Assembly: GCA_025965795.1 (NCBI GenBank)
Contig: JAOPWH010000062.1
Location: 1-50,265 of the forward strand
DNA from: Blastococcus sp.
Lineage (GTDB): Bacteria; Actinomycetota; Actinomycetes; Mycobacteriales; Geodermatophilaceae
Direction of reading: 5' to 3'
DNA length: 50,265 nt
Below the pieces are notes generated by a model. That model ran no database searches and was not told where the DNA came from. It was given only the letters and a program-made list of their open reading frames with translations. Below are positions 39,997-50,094 of this stretch, piece after piece (position 1 is the first letter of the stretch; each line of letters starts with the position of its first letter). The position numbers were made by a program, and so were the translations under genes.

Positions 39997-40944
39997 GTGT
40001 CGGACTTCATGAACTACCTGATCCTCGGCGTCACCCGGGGATCGATGTACGCCCTCATCGCACTGGGCTACACATTGGTCTACGGCGTCCTGCAGCTGAT
40101 CAACTTCGCGCACAGCGAGGTCTTCATGTCCGGGGCGTTCGGAAGTTTCCTGGTCGTCCATGCCGTGGTCGGCGACGGCAGTAGCACGTCGGGTGTCGAG
40201 GCGGTCCTCGTGCTCGGCCTGGGGCTCGTGTCCGGCGCCCTGACCGGTGCGGTCATCGCATACGTCCTGGAACGGGTGGCCTACCGGCCACTGCGGAAGC
40301 GAGGGGCACCGAAGCTCGCCTTCCTGATCAGTGCCATCGGCGCGTCGTTCCTGCTCTCCCAGCTGTTCGGAAAGCTGTTCAACCGGCTGGGCAACAACCG
40401 CTTCCCGAGCTACTTCAACGCCGACCGGACGCTCTTCCACGTGTTCGGCGCCCGGGTGACGCTGCTGCAGGTCATCATCGTCGTCGCCGCTCTGCTGCTC
40501 ATGCTCTTCCTGGACCGCCTGGTGTCGGGCACCAAGCTCGGCCGCGGCATCCGGGCCACCGCGGAGGACGCCCCGACGGCCGCGCTCATGGGCGTGGACA
40601 TCGACCGCACGATCTCGCGGACGTTCATCATCGGCGGTGCGCTGGCCGGCGCGGCCGGCTTCCTGTTCGGAACGGCGTTCGTCTTCTCCAACACCATGGG
40701 CTTCATCCCGGGCATCAAGGCCTTCGCCGCCGCCGTCCTCGGAGGTATCGGCAACATCCGCGGCGCGATGATCGGTGGTCTCCTCCTGGGCATCGCGGAG
40801 AACCTCATCCCGACCGCGCCGTGGACCGGAACGGCCTGGATCGGCATCCAGTGGACCGATGTCGTGGCGTTCGTGATCCTCATCCTGATCCTCGTGTTCC
40901 GTCCGACCGGCATCCTCGGCGAGCGCCTGGGACGGGCGGCATGA
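39997..40944 (+). CDS. livH: Branched-chain amino-acid ABC transporter permease LivH
   Basis: A 315-residue inner-membrane permease with about eight hydrophobic segments. GVTRGSMYALIALGYTLVYGVLQLINFAH is the family start, and GRGIRATAEDAPTAALMGVDI is the cytoplasmic loop that contacts the ATPase. GGIGNIRGAMIGGLLLGIAENL lies near the C-terminus. The GTG at 39997 follows GAGAGG. The stop overlaps the ATG of livM (ATGA). With LivM it forms the membrane channel for leucine, isoleucine, valine or related compounds. Confidence 0.93.
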   Translation: MSDFMNYLILGVTRGSMYALIALGYTLVYGVLQLINFAHSEVFMSGAFGSFLVVHAVVGDGSSTSGVEAVLVLGLGLVSGALTGAVIAYVLERVAYRPLRKRGAPKLAFLISAIGASFLLSQLFGKLFNRLGNNRFPSYFNADRTLFHVFGARVTLLQVIIVVAALLLMLFLDRLVSGTKLGRGIRATAEDAPTAALMGVDIDRTISRTFIIGGALAGAAGFLFGTAFVFSNTMGFIPGIKAFAAAVLGGIGNIRGAMIGGLLLGIAENLIPTAPWTGTAWIGIQWTDVVAFVILILILVFRPTGILGERLGRAA

Positions 40945-43169
40945 ACCGCAGGGTCTCCCTGCCGCCGGCGGTCACCCGGCTGATGGCCTGCCTCGGCGGC
41001 TCGGTCGTGCTGGCGATGATGGTCGGCCGGCAGCAGGGCTCCCAGCAGGACTACGGCCTGGCCTTCCGGGAGTCGGTGCTCGACGTCCGGATCATCGGGT
41101 TCCTGCTCCTCGGCGTCCTCGCGTTCCTGGTCATCACGTACCGCGAGGTGGTCACGCCCTACGTGCGTCGACCCGGCGTCCGGCCTCTCGTCGTCGCCGT
41201 CCTGGTGCTGGTGGCCGCCTTCTTCCTCATGAAGTGGTACGACCCGCTGGGCGACGGCAAGTTCGGCACGCTCGCCGACGCGGTCGCTCAGACGTCGGGC
41301 ATCCTGCCCCTGGCCCACGTGTTCTTCGGCTGGCTGTGGTGGGTGGCGCTGATCGGGCTCCCCGTCGGCACCTTCGTGGCGATCGCCATCCGGAACCGCC
41401 GCCTGGCCTGGATCATGGCCGGGCTGTCGGTGGTCCTCGCGGTGCTCACGCTGGTCGTGCACGCCCGGTCGGTGGCCTTCGCCGGCGGGGTGGACCACTC
41501 CTTCGGCGCGACGACCGCCTTCATCGGCTTCCTGATCCTGGCCGGTGCGGGCGTGGTGGCCGCCCGGTCACAGGAGGAGACGGCGAAGACGCGGGCCTTC
41601 GTCGAGCAGGTGATGGCGTACCGGCCAGGCCTGCCCTTGATCGTCCTGGGGATCCTGCTCGGCCTGCTGGCCCTCGTCCTGGCGACGTGGCTCGCACCGC
41701 GCGGGGACAACCTGACGCTGGTCGACACCTCGTCACTGTTCTCCGGGTCCGGGCTCGACGGCCTGGCGACGGCGGTGCTCGGGTGGCTGGCCTACGTCCT
41801 CTTCGCGGTGGTCGCCGTCCTCGGCGCCGCCGCGGTCTGGCTGCGGAGCCGGGCGCTGGGCTGGGCGACCGCCGCAGCGGCGGCGCTGTCGATCCTCGCT
41901 GTCCTCTACACCCTCTACGCGATCACCGACCTGGCCGCGGACCAGGGGTACGGCACCGGCACCGGCCCCTGGCAGAACCTGGGCACCGGCGGCTGGGTGC
42001 TGTGCATCGCGCTGTTCACCGTCGGCGCCGGCGGCGCGGTCGCGGCGCTGCAGTTCCAGGGGAGGCGCGGTCCCGAGGGGAGCTCGGACGGGGTCGCCGG
42101 ACGGCTGCACGACGCCGGTCGCTCCACGACGATCCGGAGCCTGGCCCTGTTCGGCATCGGTCTGGCGCTGTTCTACCCGCCGACCGCCAGCGGGTTCTGG
42201 CAGCAGTCGCTGTCCACCACGATCGGCGTCTACGTCCTGCTGGCGATCGGCCTGAACGTCGTCATCGGGTGGGCCGGTCTGCTGGACCTGGGCTTCATCG
42301 CCTTCTACGCGATCGGCTCCTACACGACCGCGTACCTGACGAACTCGCTGCCGGTGAAGCCGCCGTCCTGGCTGGCGCTCTCGCCGCTCTGGGCGATCCC
42401 CATCGCGATCGCGGTGTGCCTGCTCGCCGGTGTGCTGCTCGGTGCTCCGACCCTGCGGCTACGCGGCGACTACCTGGCCATCGTCACCCTGGGCTTCGGC
42501 GAGATCATCCGGATCATCGCCGTCAACAATCCCGGCAACTTCACCAACGGCCCCCGTGGCGTGTCCGACCCCGTGCCGCACCCGGTGATCGATCTGGGCT
42601 TCGTCCGGTTCGAGTGGGGCGGGACGTCGCTGCAGTACTGGTACCTGCTGCTCGTGCTGCTGGCGATCGTGATCGTGCTCTTCTACCGGCTCGAGGGATC
42701 GCGGCTCGGGCGCGCCTGGGCGGCCATCCGCGAGGACGAGGTGGCGGCCCAGGCCAGCGGCGTGAACACGACCCGCGTGAAGCTCATGGCCTTCGCCATC
42801 GGTGCGTCCACGTCGGGGCTGGCAGGGGTGTTCTTCGGCAGCCAGGTGGGGTTCTTCAACCCGCAGAACTTCGTCCTGAACAACTCGATCCTCATCGTCG
42901 CCTACGTCGTCTTCGGCGGCATGGGCTCGCTGATCGGCGCCATCGCCGGCGCCGCGGCACTGACCTGGCTGCCCGACTTCCTCCGCGACCAGGTGCCTGC
43001 CGAGGACCGGACCATGTGGATCGGCGCCGTCCTGCTGATCATGATGATCTTCCGTCCGCAGGGGCTCATACCCGCGCGCCGGCGTGAGGCAGAGTTGACG
43101 GGGCTGGCCGGGCACGACATCGCCGCGCGCCCGAGCGTCCAGGCCATTCCGGCCAGCGAAGGGGTGTGA
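40941..43169 (+). CDS. livM: Branched-chain amino-acid ABC transporter permease LivM with a large N-terminal membrane extension
   Basis: 742 residues, about twice the usual LivM length. The C-terminal part (about 395-742) is a normal LivM: IGLNVVIGWAGLLDLGFIAFYAIG, APTLRLRGDYLAIVTLGFGEI, SRLGRAWAAIREDEVAAQASG (the ATPase-contact loop) and VFGGMGSLIGAIAGA. The first 390 residues add about eight further hydrophobic segments (for example MACLGGSVVLAMMV, IIGFLLLGVLAFLVI, WWVALIGLPVGTFVAIAI, LPLIVLGILLGLLALVLA) with no family I recognise. The frame is continuous, so it is an extension or fusion, not two genes. The ATG at 40941 overlaps the livH stop. Role of the extension unknown. Confidence 0.9.
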   Translation: MNRRVSLPPAVTRLMACLGGSVVLAMMVGRQQGSQQDYGLAFRESVLDVRIIGFLLLGVLAFLVITYREVVTPYVRRPGVRPLVVAVLVLVAAFFLMKWYDPLGDGKFGTLADAVAQTSGILPLAHVFFGWLWWVALIGLPVGTFVAIAIRNRRLAWIMAGLSVVLAVLTLVVHARSVAFAGGVDHSFGATTAFIGFLILAGAGVVAARSQEETAKTRAFVEQVMAYRPGLPLIVLGILLGLLALVLATWLAPRGDNLTLVDTSSLFSGSGLDGLATAVLGWLAYVLFAVVAVLGAAAVWLRSRALGWATAAAAALSILAVLYTLYAITDLAADQGYGTGTGPWQNLGTGGWVLCIALFTVGAGGAVAALQFQGRRGPEGSSDGVAGRLHDAGRSTTIRSLALFGIGLALFYPPTASGFWQQSLSTTIGVYVLLAIGLNVVIGWAGLLDLGFIAFYAIGSYTTAYLTNSLPVKPPSWLALSPLWAIPIAIAVCLLAGVLLGAPTLRLRGDYLAIVTLGFGEIIRIIAVNNPGNFTNGPRGVSDPVPHPVIDLGFVRFEWGGTSLQYWYLLLVLLAIVIVLFYRLEGSRLGRAWAAIREDEVAAQASGVNTTRVKLMAFAIGASTSGLAGVFFGSQVGFFNPQNFVLNNSILIVAYVVFGGMGSLIGAIAGAAALTWLPDFLRDQVPAEDRTMWIGAVLLIMMIFRPQGLIPARRREAELTGLAGHDIAARPSVQAIPASEGV

Positions 43170-43176
43170 GCCGACG

Positions 43177-44120
43177 ATGAGCACGGCCATCAGCGCGGCC
43201 AGCAGCACGGAGTCGGACGCCGCGGACCTCGTGTTCGACGTCCGGGCGATCACCCTGCGGTTCGGCGGTGTCACGAGCCTCGACGACGTCACGCTGCAGA
43301 TGCGGCGGGGGGAGATCCTCGCGATCATCGGTCCGAACGGCGCCGGCAAGACGTCGCTGTTCAACTCGCTCACCGGCGTCTACACGCCACAGGAGGGCGA
43401 GATCCTGGTGGCGGCCCGTCCGGGCGACCGCCCGCAGAGCGTCCTGGGCAAGAAGACCCACCTGGTCAACCACATGGGAGTGGCGCGGACCTTCCAGAAC
43501 ATCCGTCTGTTCCCGGCGCTCACCGCGCTGGAGAACGTCAAGGTGGGTGTGGAGACGCGGCAGAAGTCCGGGCCGGTCTCCGCGATGCTGGGGCTTCCCT
43601 GGCAGCGCCGCGAGGAGCGCGAGTCCACCAGGGCCGCCTACGCCCTGCTGGACCGGGTCGGTCTGGCCGGCCGCGCCAACTCGCTCGCCGGCTCCCTCGC
43701 CTACGGCGAGCAGCGGCGCCTCGAGATCGCGCGGGCGCTGGCCACCGGCCCGGGCGTGATCCTGCTCGACGAGCCGGCCGCCGGCACCAACCCTGCGGAG
43801 AAGCGGGAACTCGCGGCGCTGATCCAGCAGATCAACACCGAGGGCGTGAGCGTGCTCCTGATCGAGCACGACATGAAGCTCGTCATGTCGGTGGCGCACC
43901 GGATCGTCGTCCTCAACTTCGGCAAGCACATCGCCGAGGGATCGCCCGAGCAGATCCAGCGCGATCCCGCCGTCGTCGCGGCCTACCTGGGCACCTCGGA
44001 GGCGGAGGCCGAGCAGGAACTGGAGTCGCACGACCAGCCCGAACTGCGCACGATCGACATCTCCGGGGATCCCTTGGGCACCGACGATCCCGGTACCTCC
44101 GCTCCGGAAGGCTCGCGGTC

Positions 44121-44124
<4 letters not shown>
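43177..44124 (+). CDS. livG: Branched-chain amino-acid ABC transporter ATP-binding protein LivG
   Basis: A 315-residue cytoplasmic ATPase. Walker A GPNGAGKTS, Q-loop GVARTFQNIRLF, signature LAYGEQRRLEIARAL, Walker B VILLDEPAAGTNP and switch His in LLIEHDMKLVMSV are all intact. The C-terminus has the LivG-type extension, here with an acidic tail of about 40 residues. The ATG at 43177 lies 7 bp after the livM stop. The stop overlaps the livF start (ATGA). Confidence 0.94.
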
Positions 44125-44870
<746 letters not shown>

Positions 44871-44986
44871 ACCCGCGCGACCGTGCTCGGAACGCGATGT
44901 AACCGATTGCATACGCATCGGCGCGCCGCCGTGATCACCGCGGCGCTCGGGTGCACTCTCCTGGCACCGTCCAGGGGAGGCATCCC

Positions 44987-45628
44987 GTGTCAGGTTCCGG
45001 CTCGCGGTCCCGCGTCGAGACACGCACAGCGCGTCCTGACGACCTGCCCGCTGTCCTCGCTCTGGTGCGCCAGCACCGCGCCGACGCGCACGCCGAGGAC
45101 GTCCTCACCGGGCATACCCGGCTGAACGCCGCCGCGGCCGGCTTCCGCCGGCTGCTGGCCGACCCGGGCCATCGCGTCGTCCTCGCCGTGCTGCCCGGCT
45201 CCTACGCGCCCGCGGACGGAGGCAGCGCAGAGGTGTCCGTCGGGCTCGCCGTCCTCGGGCTGGACCCGCTGTCGTCGGTGCTCGGCAACCCGCAGGTCAC
45301 CGTCGACACCTTCGTCGTCCACCGGGACCACCGGCGGCACGGCACCGGCGCGATGCTCCTATCGGCGGCGGCCGCCTATGCCGCCGAGGTCGGGGCCGCG
45401 CACGTGGTGGCGGCGGTCGCGGGGCACGAGGCGGAGCGGCAGCGCTTCTTCGCCCGCATGGGCTTCGCCCCGCTGACCACTCGCCGGATCGTCACGCTCG
45501 ACTCCCTGACCCGATCCCTGTCGGCCTGGCAGCACAGCCGGCTGGGCATCCCGGTGCCTCGCCGCGTCGGTCAGGCCGCACGGCGGCGCGCCGTCGGGCC
45601 CTTGCGTTCGGCTACTGCGGCGGGCTGA
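44987..45628 (+). CDS. GNAT-family N-acetyltransferase
   Basis: A 213-residue acetyltransferase. VETRTARPDDLPAVLALVRQ is the N-terminal strand and helix. VDTFVVHRDHRRHGTGAML is motif A, with RRHGTG as the acetyl-CoA pyrophosphate loop. AERQRFFARMGF is the late helix. The GTG at 44987 follows GGGGAGG. The C-terminal 40 residues are basic and lie outside the fold. The acceptor substrate is unknown. Its 3-prime end overlaps the convergent thioesterase gene by 17 bp. Confidence 0.85.
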   Translation: MSGSGSRSRVETRTARPDDLPAVLALVRQHRADAHAEDVLTGHTRLNAAAAGFRRLLADPGHRVVLAVLPGSYAPADGGSAEVSVGLAVLGLDPLSSVLGNPQVTVDTFVVHRDHRRHGTGAMLLSAAAAYAAEVGAAHVVAAVAGHEAERQRFFARMGFAPLTTRRIVTLDSLTRSLSAWQHSRLGIPVPRRVGQAARRRAVGPLRSATAAG

Positions 45629-46022
45629 GCGTCATGGTCGTCAGCCGCGCGGAGGCTGTGGGCCGGCCCTGGTCGTCGACGATCTGGATGAGGAAAGTCG
45701 AGAGCGTCCGGCCGGTCCGGATCGGCGTGCACACCGCCGTCACGTTGCCGGCCACCGCCGCCCGCAGGTAGCTCACGTTCAGCTCGATGCCCACCACGTT
45801 CTTGTCCGGCCCGGCGTGGACCGCCGCCGCCATCGAGCCGATCGTCTCGGCGAGCGTGCAGGTCGCGCCGCCGTGCAGCAGCCCGAACGGCTGCTGATTG
45901 CCGTCGACCGGCATGGTGGCGACGAGCCGCTCGGGATTCCAGTCGGTGACGCGGACGCCGAGCTTGTCGTCGAGCGGGCTGCGCATGCCTTCGGGGAGCC
46001 ACTCGGGGGGTGCAGTCGTCAT
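45612..46022 (-). CDS. PaaI-family hotdog thioesterase
   Basis: A 136-residue single-hotdog thioesterase. LLHGGATCTLAETIGSMAA is the catalytic helix region of the PaaI/YbgC-like group (His-Gly-Gly, Glu on the helix). VGIELNVSYLRAA is the following strand. It hydrolyses small or aromatic acyl-CoA thioesters. The ATG at 46022 (MTTAPPEWLPEG) is chosen over a longer frame to 46172 that would overlap polA. It diverges from polA, 62 bp apart. Confidence 0.87.
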   Translation of the reverse strand: MTTAPPEWLPEGMRSPLDDKLGVRVTDWNPERLVATMPVDGNQQPFGLLHGGATCTLAETIGSMAAAVHAGPDKNVVGIELNVSYLRAAVAGNVTAVCTPIRTGRTLSTFLIQIVDDQGRPTASARLTTMTLSPPQ

Positions 46023-46070
46023 GCCGGCACGGTAGTTGCTCGGCGGGAACGCCCTGTCGCATGCCGCACC

Positions 46071-46076
46071 TAGGAT
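46071..46076 (+). promoter_or_regulatory. Near-leaderless -10 element of polA
   Basis: TAGGAT lies 8 bp before the ATG at 46085, predicting a start of transcription within about 2 nt of the start codon. Confidence 0.5.
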
Positions 46077-46084
46077 CGACGGCG

Positions 46085-48823
46085 ATGTCAGCTCCGGTCT
46101 CCACCTCTGCGCCCGCTGCCCCCACGATTCCGGGGGCGCGTCCGCGACTGCTGCTCCTCGACGGGCACTCACTGGCCTATCGCGCGTTCTTCGCCCTGCC
46201 GGTGGAGAACTTCTCCACCACGACGGGCCAGCCGACCAACGCCGTCTACGGCTTCACGTCGATGCTGATCAACATCCTGCGCGACGAGAAGCCCACCCAT
46301 CTGGCGGTCGCCTTCGACGTCGGCCGCAAGACGTTCCGCAGCGAGATCTTCGCCGAGTACAAGGCGAACCGGTCGGAGAGCCCCACCGACTTCCGCGGCC
46401 AGGTCAGCCTGGTCCAGGAGGTGCTGGCCGCGCTGCACGTCCCGGTCATCACGGCCGAGAACTACGAGGCGGACGACGTCATCGCGACCCTCACCGTCCA
46501 GGCGGTCGAGCAGGGGATGGACGTGCTGATCGCCACCGGCGACCGGGACGCGCTGCAGCTGGTCAACGACCACGTCACGGTCCTCTACCCGCGCAAGGGC
46601 GTCTCGGACATGACCCGGTTCACGCCGGGGGAGGTCGAGACGAAGTACGGCCTCAGCCCGGCCCAGTACCCCGATTTCGCCGCCCTGCGCGGCGACCCGA
46701 GCGACAACCTGCCGAGCATCCCGAGCGTGGGGGAGAAGACCGCGGCCAAGTGGATCAGGGAGTACGGGTCCCTCGACGCGCTGGTCGATCAGGTCGACAC
46801 GGTCAAGGGCAAGGTCGGTGAGAAGCTGCGCGAGCACCTGTCGTCGGTGATGCAGAACCGCCGGCTCACCGAGCTCGACCGCGCCGTGCCGCTCGAGCTC
46901 GGCCCGGCCGACCTCGCCGTCCAGCCGTGGGACCGCAACGAGGTGCACACGCTCTTCGACAACCTGCAGTTCCGGGTGCTCCGCGACCGGCTGTTCGCCA
47001 CCCTGACCAGCGCCGAGCCCGAGGTGGAGGGCGGCTTCGACGTCGCGGAGGACGACGTACCGGCCGGCGCCCTGGGCGAGTGGTTGCAGACCAACGCCCG
47101 CACCGGCCGGACCGGACTGATCTTCCGCGGCACGTGGGGGCGCGGCACGGGCGAGCTGACCGGCATCGCGCTGGCGGCGGCGAACGACCACGCGACCTTC
47201 GTCGACCTCGGGCCCGACCTGGACGTCGCCGACGAGCAGGCGCTGGCCACCTGGCTGGCCGATCCGACCACGCAGAAGGTCATGCACGAAGGAAAGGGCC
47301 CGTACCTCGCGATCTGGGCGCGGGGCTGGGAGCTCCAGGGCGTCGTCAGCGACACCGCCCTGGCCGCCTACCTCGCAAATCCGGGGCAGCGCTCGTTCGA
47401 CCTCGGTGACCTCGCCGTCCGGTACCTCAAGCGCGAGCTGAAGGACGCCGCCGAACCGGAGGGCCAGCTGACCCTCGACGGACTGGGGCCGAGCGAGGCG
47501 GACGTCGCCGCCGAGGCCGCGCACGCCGACGTGCTCAAGGCGGTGGCGGTCAACGACCTGTCCGACGCCCTCGAGACCGTGCTCGGGCAGCGGGGCGGGG
47601 ACGCGCTGCTCGGCGGCATGGAGCTGCCGCTCACCCGGGTGCTGGCCGCGATGGAGTACCGGGGCATCGCCGCCGACGTCGACTACCTCCGTGAGCTGCA
47701 GCGGGAGTTCGCCGAAGGGGTCGCCGCAGCGGCCGCCGAGTGCTACGCCGTCATCGGTCGCGAGGTGAACCTGGGCTCGCCCAAGCAGCTGCAGGCCGTG
47801 CTGTTCGACGAGCTGGGCCTGCCCAAGACCAAGAAGAACAAGACCGGCTACACCACGGACGCCGACGCGCTCACCTGGCTGCTCGAGCAGACCGGCCATC
47901 CGTTCATGGAGCACCTGCTCCGGCACCGCGATGTCACCCGGCTGCGCACGGTCATCGACGGCCTGCTGCCGATGGTCGACGACGCCGGCCGCATCCACAC
48001 CACCTTCCAGCAGACGATCGCGGCCACCGGACGCCTCTCCTCGACCGACCCGAACCTGCAGAACATCCCGATCCGCACCGCCGAGGGCCGCCGGATCCGT
48101 CAGGCCTTCGTGGTCGGCCAGGGCTACGAGTCATTGATGACGGCGGACTACAGCCAGATCGAGATGCGGATCATGGCCCACCTCTCCGGTGACGAGGGCC
48201 TGATCGAGGCCTTCACGTCGGGGGAGGACCTGCACTCCTTCGTCGCCTCGCGGGCCTTCGACATCCCGATCGAGGACGTCGACCCGGAGATGCGCCGCCG
48301 CATCAAGGCGATGAGCTACGGCCTGGCGTACGGCCTCTCCGCCTACGGCCTGGCCCAGCAGCTGCGGATCACCCCGGAGGAGGCGCGGGGTCAGATGCAC
48401 GCGTACTTCGAACGGTTCGGGGGGATCCGCGACTACCTCGACACCGTGGTGGAGGAGGCGCGGCTGACCGGCTACACCGAGACCACTCTCGGCCGACGCC
48501 GCTATCTGCCCGACCTCACCAGCGACAACCGGCAGCGCCGCGAGATGGCCGAGCGTATGGCCCTCAATGCGCCCATCCAGGGCTCGGCGGCCGACGTCAT
48601 CAAGGTCGCGATGCTGAACGTGGAGAAGGCCATCGAGGCCGAGGGGCTCCGCTCCCGCACGCTCCTGCAGGTGCACGACGAGCTCGTGCTGGAGGTGGCG
48701 CCCGGGGAGCGGGAAGCGCTGGAGGAGCTCGTCCGCCGTGAGATGGCCGGCGCGGCCGATCTGTCGGTTGCCTTGGAGGTCTCGGTCGGCTTCGGCGCCA
48801 GCTGGGACGCCGCCGCCCACTGA
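46085..48823 (+). CDS. polA: DNA polymerase I
   Basis: A 912-residue family A polymerase for Okazaki-fragment maturation and repair. The 5-prime nuclease domain (about 1-300) has LLLLDGHSLAYRAFFALP, YEADDVIATL, ATGDRDALQLV and GDPSDNLPSIPSVGEKTA. The middle exonuclease domain lacks the DxE motif (GLIFRGTWGRGTGE in its place), so proofreading is absent, as in other actinobacteria. The polymerase domain has motif A TADYSQIEMRIMAHLSG, motif B RRRIKAMSYGLAYGLSAYGL and motif C LLQVHDELVLEV. The O-helix residue is Tyr (SYGLAYG), where the E. coli enzyme has Phe762. The ATG at 46085 has a near-leaderless promoter. Confidence 0.98.
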   Translation: MSAPVSTSAPAAPTIPGARPRLLLLDGHSLAYRAFFALPVENFSTTTGQPTNAVYGFTSMLINILRDEKPTHLAVAFDVGRKTFRSEIFAEYKANRSESPTDFRGQVSLVQEVLAALHVPVITAENYEADDVIATLTVQAVEQGMDVLIATGDRDALQLVNDHVTVLYPRKGVSDMTRFTPGEVETKYGLSPAQYPDFAALRGDPSDNLPSIPSVGEKTAAKWIREYGSLDALVDQVDTVKGKVGEKLREHLSSVMQNRRLTELDRAVPLELGPADLAVQPWDRNEVHTLFDNLQFRVLRDRLFATLTSAEPEVEGGFDVAEDDVPAGALGEWLQTNARTGRTGLIFRGTWGRGTGELTGIALAAANDHATFVDLGPDLDVADEQALATWLADPTTQKVMHEGKGPYLAIWARGWELQGVVSDTALAAYLANPGQRSFDLGDLAVRYLKRELKDAAEPEGQLTLDGLGPSEADVAAEAAHADVLKAVAVNDLSDALETVLGQRGGDALLGGMELPLTRVLAAMEYRGIAADVDYLRELQREFAEGVAAAAAECYAVIGREVNLGSPKQLQAVLFDELGLPKTKKNKTGYTTDADALTWLLEQTGHPFMEHLLRHRDVTRLRTVIDGLLPMVDDAGRIHTTFQQTIAATGRLSSTDPNLQNIPIRTAEGRRIRQAFVVGQGYESLMTADYSQIEMRIMAHLSGDEGLIEAFTSGEDLHSFVASRAFDIPIEDVDPEMRRRIKAMSYGLAYGLSAYGLAQQLRITPEEARGQMHAYFERFGGIRDYLDTVVEEARLTGYTETTLGRRRYLPDLTSDNRQRREMAERMALNAPIQGSAADVIKVAMLNVEKAIEAEGLRSRTLLQVHDELVLEVAPGEREALEELVRREMAGAADLSVALEVSVGFGASWDAAAH

Positions 48824-48848
48824 CCTGATGCGCGAAACAAACCCAGCG

Positions 48849-48875
48849 GACCCTGACCTGTGCCCGGGTCGGGTC
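48849..48875 (+). terminator. Possible hairpin after polA
   Basis: GACCC-t-GACC, loop TGTGCCCG, GGTC-GGGTC: nine base pairs with one bulged T, 26 bp after the polA stop. No T-run, so only a weak terminator candidate. Confidence 0.35.
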
Positions 48876-49023
48876 GACCTGTCCCGGCCATGAGACATGG
48901 CAGCCTGCGGCGGGCCTGCGCGCCTTCGAGCGACCCGCGCCGATGCCCCTGAAGGTCCCGCCGTCGTGGCACCGGAACGCGGACATCGGATCGCCGACAG
49001 GCCGAAGTGGCACTGCGTCCGCA

Positions 49024-49875
49024 TCAGGGTCGGCGGCAGACGAGCACAAGGGTGCCCGGCACCAGAGCGCCGCGTTCCGGGGACCACTGACCCCAGTTCT
49101 CGGTGCGGCCCGGGGTCCACTCCGGTTCGAGCAGGTCCTCGAGCACCAGCCCGGCACCGACGACTGCCCGCACCCAGTCGCCGACCGTGCGGTGGTGCTC
49201 CACGTAGACGGTGGCGCCGTGCTCGTCGGTCTCGACGTAGGGCGTGCGGTCGAAGTAGGACGAGGTGATCCGCAGGTCGTCCGGGTCGGGGGAGTCGGGG
49301 AAGGGCCAGCGCATCGGGTGGTTCACCGACGCGACGAACCGCCCTCCGGCCCGCAGGACCCGCGCCACCTCCGCCAGCGCCCCTTCGACGTCGGCGACGA
49401 AGGGCAGCCCGCCGAACGCCGAGCAGGCCAGGTCCACGCTCGCCGAGACGAGCGGCAAGGCTCCGGCGTCGGCCTGCAGGAGCGGCACGGCCAGCCCGGT
49501 GGACCGGTTGAGCTCGGCGGCCCGGGCCAGCATCCCGGCCGAGAGATCGAGGGCGACGACGTCGGCTCCGGCGGCGCGGAGCCAGCGGGCACAGGGCGCC
49601 GAACCGCAGCCGACCTCCAGCACCCGCCGGCCGTCGACGTCCCCGAGCAGGTGGGCGTCGGCCTCGCGCAGCCCCTCGGGGCACCAGAGGAAGTCGACGT
49701 CGCCCAGGTCCGCCCCGTGCTCTGCCAGGTAGGCCGGTGCGGCGGCGTCCCACCACCGGCGGTTCGCCCGTACCGACTCCTCGGCACCCGCGGCACGACG
49801 GGCCACCCCGCCCGCTGCCGGATAGCCGTCACCGCCCAGCGGCAGCGCGGACGGAGGCGAGGGAGTGGGGGTCAT
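49024..49875 (-). CDS. Class I SAM-dependent methyltransferase
   Basis: A 283-residue methyltransferase of the UbiE/type 11 kind. VLEVGCGSAPCARWL is the SAM-binding motif I. ADVVALDLSAGMLARA (acidic residue after beta-2), LLQADAGALPLVSASVDLACSAF and LAEVARVLRAGGRFVASVNHP are the following motifs. The ATG at 49875 gives MTPTPSPP; the frame extends further upstream without homology. In actinobacteria a methyltransferase often sits between polA and rpsA. The substrate is unknown. Confidence 0.88.
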   Translation of the reverse strand: MTPTPSPPSALPLGGDGYPAAGGVARRAAGAEESVRANRRWWDAAAPAYLAEHGADLGDVDFLWCPEGLREADAHLLGDVDGRRVLEVGCGSAPCARWLRAAGADVVALDLSAGMLARAAELNRSTGLAVPLLQADAGALPLVSASVDLACSAFGGLPFVADVEGALAEVARVLRAGGRFVASVNHPMRWPFPDSPDPDDLRITSSYFDRTPYVETDEHGATVYVEHHRTVGDWVRAVVGAGLVLEDLLEPEWTPGRTENWGQWSPERGALVPGTLVLVCRRP

Positions 49876-49951
49876 GACTCGCCGATGGTGACACGCCGGA
49901 AGGCGGCCCAGCCCGACCGGACCCAGGTGGACCGGGCGGTCTCGACGTCCG

Positions 49952-49957
49952 TACGAT
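49952..49957 (+). promoter_or_regulatory. Possible -10 element of rpsA
   Basis: TACGAT, with TGGACC (49928-49933) 18 bp upstream as a moderate -35. It would give a leader of about 130 nt before the ATG at 50095. Confidence 0.35.
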
Positions 49958-50094
49958 GGGGAATGCGCCAGAGGTCTGTCGTGCTCTCCCGTGGGAGCGC
50001 ACGCGCCGGCTTTCCCCGCTGAACTACACCTGAGGCCGCATCGGCCGCGGGCACTCCTGTCCCTACGCATAAACCGTCCGGAGCAACCAACCAC

